Shown one piece after another: positions 35,201 through 42,504 of a stretch of DNA of 42,504 bases. The stretch comes from Tieghemiomyces parasiticus (taxonomy: Eukaryota; Kickxellomycota; Dimargaritomycetes; Dimargaritales; Dimargaritaceae), in the NCBI GenBank assembly GCA_027575765.1, contig JANBPT010000348.1, positions 1 through 42,504 of the forward strand, written 5' to 3'. Within the stretch, counting starts at the first letter, position 1. Each line of letters starts with the position of its first letter. A program made the position numbers and the translations under genes. The notes under the pieces were generated by a model. The model was not told the DNA's origin. It did no database searches and worked only from the letters and a program-made list of their open reading frames with translations.

Positions 35201-38200
35201 ACAGATTGTACATCGCTGGTCGGTCTGGTCGAAGCCTGCTTAGCTGAGGTTATGAACCCCGAACTACATTGGACGTGGGGTTGACTGGCTGGTGTATGCA
35301 GGGTCGATTGGTTTGATTAATCTTTGCAGCAGCCCACATCATCCATTCATATCGCTATCGAATGTAAAACAAGGCCACTAGCGTCTCACCGGGGCATTCC
35401 GGGTTAAAACATCCTCAGCTCGAATTCTGTCACCCGGGAAACTCGTAAGGGGGAGTGAGTGACTCAATTCGGTCCTTTTAGTGTCTCCGCTGTGAAACAA
35501 ACCCTGTCTACAATTGTTTAAACCCTCTCTCTTCAATCACAATATGAAGAGTGTACCTTTGAGCCGTTTGCATCGGGATGAAGGTGCACGCGAGACAGGT
35601 TAGAGGTTAGGGTACAAATAATAGGGTGGTACCCAGTTCCTAGAAGCCAGGAGTGACCCAACGATCCTGGCTCGACAGTAGAAGTTAAATGGTGGGTTCA
35701 ATCTCAGAGAGGTGGGTAGGGGATAGATTATCCGTCACCTGAAGTGGCCGGTGGCTAGCCTGGCGTCGTCCAAACGATATGTCCTCTACCCGCTGGCACC
35801 TTCGTGTGCATCCTCAGACTCTGGATTTACCCTCTGCTGAATTACGTCGGATTGACGAGCGCCTCGCTTCGAGGATTACGCCCGTCACCATCTCCAGCTC
35901 GCTCCCCACCCGCTTTCGACCGCTCCGCCGTGGCGTGCATCACCCCTCCCCCTTCTCCCTCTCTCTCTCCCCTCTCTCGCACCGCGGTTCTCTTTGATCA
36001 ACTGTCATCTTCACTTTCACCTTGATAGTGACCATGTCTTTATGAAATTATCACTTTCTATCGCAGCCATGTCACATGTTCACCTCTAAGTTGGCCAGAG
36101 GGAAGGGTGGGGAAGTGGCCCAAGAAGCGATTGGTGGTTAGCGATCCCCGTCGTCACACCCTGCTTTCCATGCCCCCTACCTTTCCCTTTGCCCTCGTGA
36201 CCCCGCTGCCATTATCGTCCACTCTACTCGACGAAAGGACACCGTTGCTGATAAATGGCGTGAGAAAAGATGGCCGCGGAGGATTGGATGGGGGTCGGTC
36301 ACCCGCACTACCCTGCCGATGACATTTCATATTAATTAATGACCGCCGATACTGCGAAATATTAAGCGACGGGGTCGTGCGTAGGAACTTGGCGGACCAG
36401 CCGACTTGCAAGTCATTTATACGGAGAGATGGTCTATAAAGTTGTCAGAGAGAAAGTAAACCTACGCGCGGAGGAACGGGTTGGCCGGGTGGGCCTAATG
36501 GGAAGCACAGTTCAAGCCCGCCCATGACAGTCCGTCGATGGTAAGAATGACAGAGGTAGGGCGTTCGGCGAACACAGGTATAGGATTGGGGAAAGAGCAA
36601 ACGAAAAGCAGACGCGGCTGTCTCGTGCCCTCTGTGGTGGGCGCCTTGTTGTGAGCCGTCTATCGCAAGAATGGATTATCGCCTTGCAGGTCATTTTGGT
36701 GTCAAACAAAGACACGTTTTCTCACCTCCCTCTTCATTCTCTCGCTCGCCATCACCTTGTTTCCCAGCACCCTCTTCCACTATCGCCCTCCCCTATTTTC
36801 GGGGGCCCACCCCGATTTTCCCGCCCCACTCCGCCGCTCCAGTCTCAGAATCCAGCCCTCCCTTGTTTATGACAGCAACCTTGCCCACCACTGCGACTGG
36901 GAACCTGTAATTGGTCTTTTCTAAATGATATTGATTGAGTTGGGAAACTCTTTGGGGCGTCCCTCTCTGCTGGCCGGTGCCGGTCACTCAATGCTAACCG
37001 GTAAAACATTTAGAAAGATAATTACGAATCCACTAGAACAAATTGGCACGCCCACTCCCCCTCACCCCTACGATCGTAATGCCGAAACAGTTGGAAATAT
37101 GTATCTACGTCAGTATGGCCGTGGTGCTTGGAGGTCGAATGCCATCACCTTCGCACCTTTTTGGACCTACAGTTTCCTTCCGTATTGGACCATAAAGTAA
37201 GCCGATAGCAAAGGGAGGACGTGTTTTACGCTCAGCGTGCTATGCCGGGCACTCTGACCATGGCAAATAGATACCAAAAAGACAGAAGGCTTACAGCTAC
37301 CTTGGAGTTTCCGCATTTGTGTGCATCTACGGCCTAAGGCGACTGCCTTCGGACACCGAGGGAGAAGTGTACCTAAGCCGTGCGGCTGGCCATACTGTCG
37401 GGTGGTACCTCGATGCATATCCACTTACACGGAACGGCTCTAAGAAATACGTGCCAGGCCGTCGACCCTCCGGGATCGCATTTAAGGCCATCAGTAATGA
37501 CGCAGGCCTGCCTGTCCTTCCACACGTTTGCTGGATAAATCCACTGGCCTACTCTACTATATCCTTTCGGGCAAAAACGTAGTGGCTTTCCCTCCCAACA
37601 CGGATAGTCATACCCTCCCTTGCCCTTCAGCAATTTGGAGCTGAAACCGGATTTCTAGGGACAACCCGCCGTTGTGAGGGGGCTGCCGAACCGTTATTTC
37701 TGACTCACTATTTTCCATGCTTCCTGCACTCCCTAGCTTCGAGCCAACTCGGGGGATATAGATAAGGGGCGTGTCCAATACAGGGGAGGGGTGATGGTGT
37801 AAACTTCAGGTCTAGAGGCGATGCCGTAAGAGGCTTAGGATATAACTGATAGAGACGGGGGTAACGCTGAAGGGGACTGTGGATAAACGAACGGGAGTGA
37901 ATCGCCACGAATATACATTACTACTTTGCCAGACCCTGGTTTTGTTTCTAATGCACTCGGCTCGCACCTTCCGAGGAAGAGTAAAGGAAAAAAAGTTAAA
38001 TAGTATTCATTCGAGGGAAGACTAACGACTCTGGCTCGGCTTGAAGGATACTTGTGGCGACGCCATTCATTCGGATATCAAACCGAATATTTTATTACCT
38101 GGCGGGAAGCCTATAATCGTGGTGTTCAGGGTCGGTTCGAGGGCCCTGTATATCCTCCCCTACCAAACCACTAATATACATCCGCCACGAGTTTCATAAA

Positions 38201-40058
38201 AGGCTGGTGACCGACATTGAAGGGGAGAGTACCCTGTACCAGTGACCATATGGCCCCAAGATTGGGGACTGGCGGGGCTTGTGGCTACAGATGGATCCAT
38301 AGAGGAAAGGCGCGTGCAATCGCCGCCTCTACTGTCTATGTTCACCCTCGCCTTGGCGGCGCCCCGGAAGCTCTGGTCTAGCCGATGATCGCGGTGGTGA
38401 TCCGCCGGGGCGGCGGCAGTGGTTCGTAGTGGCGCGTGAGGTCGCGCTTAGAATGCACTTGGCTTCAGAGGTATGATTTTTGCTTGTTCAATACCACTTG
38501 AATTGTCTTTTGTTCACATAATTCCCGTGCCAACAGGGCTTTGGTACCTACTCGCCAATAATCGAGAATGAACCCGTGAACACGGTTACCGATGAGGTGG
38601 TCATCACCTGATTTTTCCGCAGTAGGACCGGGAGGTCCCAATCGGAATCTAAATCGTTACAGCAATCACAAGAAGAAGAGGATACAAAATCAGCGGCGGA
38701 CTGCAACCTATCATGGCCACTCAGGTGGTGGGCTGCCGTGAACAGTAACGTGGCTAAAAAAAAGATAGCGTATATATCTGGTTGGGTGGCGACGCTGAAC
38801 AGTAAAGGTACAGGTGATGGTGTGACTGGCCGGTCGACCCGGTCAGTGGACCGCCAGCGCGCCTTGACCCTAATACCGACCCCCCGCCCGCTCCCGGGCC
38901 CTGCGGGTATCCGGCACGGATTCATATTGAAATGACTTGCTAGGCTGGGTGGGAGGAGAGAATGTGCAAGCCCGTGGCTCTGCCAGGTTCCAAAGCCAGT
39001 GACCAAGTAGAAAAATGTACGGAATGTAAATGACTCAGCGCCTCAGTTTCAAAACCAAACAGTCACTAAAGGAGGTATGAGCAATAACTACCCGAAACAT
39101 GGAGAATTACAAGCCCTCCACCGGGATACCTGACTCTCTCCTTAACCATGGCCCATTGTCTCCAAGTCAATCTAAATTGTTCAGGTCAAGATGCGGAGCA
39201 TGCACCTCCTTTCCTAACTATAGTCACACTTATCTGTAGGACTCTCCCTCGCCCACCGGCCCAGCTGACACCAATCGCCGAAGGCCGTTGGCTAAGTCAT
39301 TCAAATTAACCCACCTTGCGAAGGTTCGGGCGGAAGGATAGAAAAATAAAGGGGAGGGGAAAACTGGCGGCGGTATGTCGATGGTCTCTCTGTAACAGCT
39401 GACTTGCCACCGCGTGCGCGAGGAGCCGCAGGGGGGAATTTCATGAAACACTTAAACTGGTAGCCTCGAGCGATGGGGGCTATGGTCGACTGGTGTACGA
39501 TGCGAGTGTTTGCTAAGGCGTGACGGGCCGCCCCTACCCATAATAAATTTTTAGGAAAGAGAGGGCGAGGAAGAAGGGGGGGATAGGAGGAAAGAACGGA
39601 CATCAGACCAGCCACGTTTGCCCCCTCCCTATTCGTCTAAGGGATTCGCTCCCAACCGGCCCAAACTAAGCTACCGAAGCGGTGCGGAGTTGTTCCCAAC
39701 CAAGCGGCTAATCACCGTGTGTGACCCTCCCTTTTTGGCCGACCGCCTCACGCATGAATTGCCCTCCAAAGCGCGTCAGAAAACTATCCCCTACTTTTCC
39801 ACTATTCTGCTTCACGTTCTGCCATGGTTTGGCAAAACGGTACCCACCGCCGGCCAATATGAAGCACATGATGCGACCGGGTAGTCCGTAAGGACCTGTA
39901 GTGCATGGAACTATGGCAATGCTGGAAACCGAGGTCATGGTTAGGGCTTGCAAGGAAGGTCCGGGTCCGGCGAGGAAGTCCCACGGGTCCCCTGAGCTTT
40001 CTGCTGGTGGTGCTCGACATCAGTACTGTAAGATGGGGATTACAGTTATGTGCGTGGG

Positions 40059-40078
40059 TATATATATATATATATATA
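40059..40078. repeat. (TA)10 microsatellite
   Basis: Ten uninterrupted TA units are seen directly. It lies in the gene-free right arm, and nothing suggests a function. Confidence 0.9.
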
Positions 40079-41190
40079 CTTCTCACTGGTTTTGGTCACT
40101 GATATAGTGTTACCGGTTAGGACACCGTCTGAATATCGCCAAGTTCCGCTACCTCCTATCCCGGGAAATTGTGATGATGCTTAAATTTAGAGAATAGAGG
40201 CTTGAGTTGGGTGGTAGGTCTGGCTGACGGATGGATAACTAAAGTTCAGAAGCGGGTCCTTCCTACATTAAAGCTCCCGTTACCAATGCGGAAGGGTAAT
40301 AAGTATGCATTGGACGGAGGCCTAAGGCATATTACGTCTCATTACACACCCCTCGTACTCGATAAACTGCCGACGCTTGCATTACTTTTCTAAACACATA
40401 CACACTGAACGCTAATTGCCTTTCTTTGGAGTTGGGGTATGACAGCCTGACGACGTCGTTGAGCAGCCCCTTACCGAGGATTTAGCAGCTGTCTAAGGGT
40501 GTTCAGGAGTTTCTGCCGTACGTGGTCCATACAAGAGTACAGGAGGGTAAGAAAATGGAGATCATGCGTCGTGACGGTAACGATTGTGTCTCACTGCCTA
40601 CTTTTAATGCGCCCGATGGTATAGTGGGAAAGTCGGGTAGGTGGGAACTGGATGAAATAGGCTGCACATTTTATCCGCAACTTGGGAATATGTGCTAGAT
40701 TGCACGAGTTGATAAAGATAGACGAATGTCGCCGTTGTCTCATCGTACCTTGGTCACTTTATATACATTTTCCCCGTGCCCTGGCATTTCACATTTACCT
40801 CCAGATAGGCCCCACTTTCCCTACCTTGCTAAAATCATTGTTGGTGTACATACGTTGTATCGAAAACAAAGAGGGTGACAATGGATTGTACACTGGGGAG
40901 GGGGGGAGACAAGGAGGGGGCCGTGGGTCCTGGTGGTGTGGACGCATGTGCTTCAGTTTGATAGCTACTAATTAAAAGCCGTCCAAGGAAAATACATCTC
41001 CACTTCCCCCACCACCCTCCTCTTCACCTCTCGCCATTGCATCAGCGCCTTCACCGTACCAATGTCATCCCGGCGCGAGTTGGTCTAGATGGGGCGAAGT
41101 GGGTGGGTGCGGTCACACAGTGCTGTTGGTGGTATAGATAAGCCCAGGCAGGCACGCCCAGATTAATTCTTGCTGGATTTGACTACACTC

Positions 41191-41210
41191 CCTACCGCTA
41201 TTGCGGTAGG
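41191..41210. repeat. Perfect 8-bp inverted repeat with 4-nt loop
   Basis: CCTACCGC, then TATT, then GCGGTAGG form a perfect GC-rich stem. It is not next to a gene, so I assign no terminator or other role. Confidence 0.7.
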
Positions 41211-42504
41211 AGGGTGGGTGTTTGACAAGTCTGGGACATCAATCAACCAGTGGTACAGTGAGGAGGGCTGATTCCTGGTCCAGCTTTTTGTTACCTCCGA
41301 TTCGTGTAGGAGTGACTAGCAGACGATGGTAGTAGCGGGCCGGCAATCCTATTAGAGATTGGTGGGGGGTAGGGGGAGGGTTAAGATCGCTCGCAACACG
41401 ACGTGACGCGACCGGCTCTATCGTGGAACTCAGACCCGAGCTTCCCTTCCACTCCGTTGCAGACCCTGTCGCTTCCTGGGGGTTTATCCGCTACTACATG
41501 GCATGTCGGTACCTCTCCCAGCGCCTCCGTACTCCGCTTCCTAAGCGATTGCTCCCAACCTACCAACTCCTATATGGATGATACGGCCGGTCAGTCTGTC
41601 CACTTTGGGCATCCGATCACGTTGACAGGTCGACTGAGAGAGCGAATGGTGAGACCGAAAACTGCTGAAAGATAAGATAATCGGCCCGCGCTTTTGTAGA
41701 CGGCTACATGGACTCCCCCCCCCTGATAGCTTCAAAAAAAAACTTTTCTGATGGCCGAAGTCTTCTTGGGCAACCGACCAAAGCGAGGTATAGTACACAG
41801 CGTGACCCGTTCTGGACTATCGCTGTCTACGGCCGGCACCCTGTCGTAGCAGATGGCTAACGGAGGGGGGCGAGAGCCTGTTGAATGTCTATAGGCACCA
41901 GTATGGAGGGGGTAAATGTCAAAGTCTGGCCCGATACCTCTCACCGCAGGAGAGCTCTACTTTCGACCGGTTGGCCCTTCCACTTGTCTCCTCTTTCCAT
42001 TGAAATATTCACCACACTACTCAGCCAGCGAGTGTACCTAGATAGTCTATCAGATAGACAGGTGCTTACCTGGTCTCCGGTCGACGCCCTATTTCTATCA
42101 CACTATCACCAGTCACCGCGGCCTGAAACTCTACAAGGGGGGGGGGGTCCGCTTGGTCTGGGTTGGGAGTTTGGTTGGGTAGACATAGAAGGTGTCGGTA
42201 CCTAACCCAAATGTCGCTTTATCAGTTATTCTTCGAGCCACGTAGGCCTCCTTTTTTTTCTTCTCATTCCAGGGCCCTCTGTGCCATAAATAGAAGCCCG
42301 TCCCATGGGGTCCCCACGGATCGGACTGCGTCACCGACATGACATCGCCCGTCGGATGCAGATATCGCACCCGCAATACCTTCGGCACTGGCAATACGTG
42401 GCCCCTACAGTTGCGGCTCTCATGGTTAAATGGGATGATGAGATAAGTGCCTTGATATGGCTAATCCAGTATGGTTTGCGATGGGGAGTAAGCAGCAAAC
42501 CTTT

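Larger units (their letters stand above)
23262..42504. other. About 19 kb without supportable genes
   Basis: I found no convincing gene on either strand. Open frames stay short, about what chance allows at this base composition, show no wobble bias like that of the genes to the left, and match no family I know. I looked for splice-linked exons, reverse transcriptase, integrase, transposase and helicase motifs, tRNA boxes and telomere repeats without success. What can be seen are simple features: eleven-base G runs at 24887-24897 and 42137-42147, other G-rich runs near 23500-23515 and 40897-40908, a (TA)10 microsatellite at 40059-40078, and a hairpin at 41191-41210. C/T-rich patches at about 35900-35990 and 36720-36860 resemble gene leaders but are not followed by a recognisable coding exon. 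Diverged repeats or non-coding RNA genes could be present unseen. Confidence 0.55.

Noticed and set aside
41403..41675. Open frame containing a YMDD tetrapeptide, as in reverse transcriptases
   Set aside because: No other reverse-transcriptase blocks, integrase or gag-like sequence surround it, so a four-residue match is chance.

Overview
This window looks like nuclear DNA from a fungus. Six genes can be supported; five are recognisable eukaryotic genes, and those five carry spliceosomal introns that I could place by reading frame and phase. Placed introns run from 108 to 280 nt, mostly near 150 nt, with GTAAGT-like donors and mainly CAG/TAG acceptors. Coding exons are GC-rich with C/G at wobble positions, and gene starts sit behind C/T-rich tracts. 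The Vac1-type FYVE protein, fungal-style Yaf9, Yop1 and a PACT-domain spindle-pole scaffold beside a GCP5/GCP6-type gamma-tubulin complex protein fit an early-diverging (non-yeast) fungus, possibly a zoopagomycete. That placement is inference only.

Layout. 1-4677: no convincing gene, though a GC-rich patch at about 3390-3800 may be a decayed gene. 4678-5400 (+): YOP1, ER membrane shaping, two exons. 5740-7348 (-): Vac1/Pep7/Rabenosyn-5-like FYVE tether, convergent with YOP1, two coding exons plus a probable 5'UTR intron. 7349-8646: divergent promoter region. 8647-16371 (+): a giant (about 2,440 aa) coiled-coil protein ending in a PACT domain, three exons. 17084-20879 (+): a gamma-tubulin complex protein of GCP5/GCP6 type, seven exons. 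21475-21933 (+): a small single-pass membrane protein that I do not recognise. 22130-23261 (-): YAF9, a YEATS-domain histone-acyl reader, three exons. 23262-42504: about 19 kb without any supportable gene.

How the genes relate. The PACT protein and the GCP5/6-like protein should act at the same structure, the microtubule-organising centre or spindle pole body, and lie head-to-tail about 0.7 kb apart. This is the most interesting context in the window. YOP1 (ER tubules), the Vac1-like protein (endosomal Rab5/PI3P fusion) and YAF9 (chromatin) are housekeeping genes with no evident link. I saw no CRISPR array, tRNA, rRNA, intact transposon or secondary-metabolite cluster. I found no new multi-gene system beyond the MTOC gene pair.
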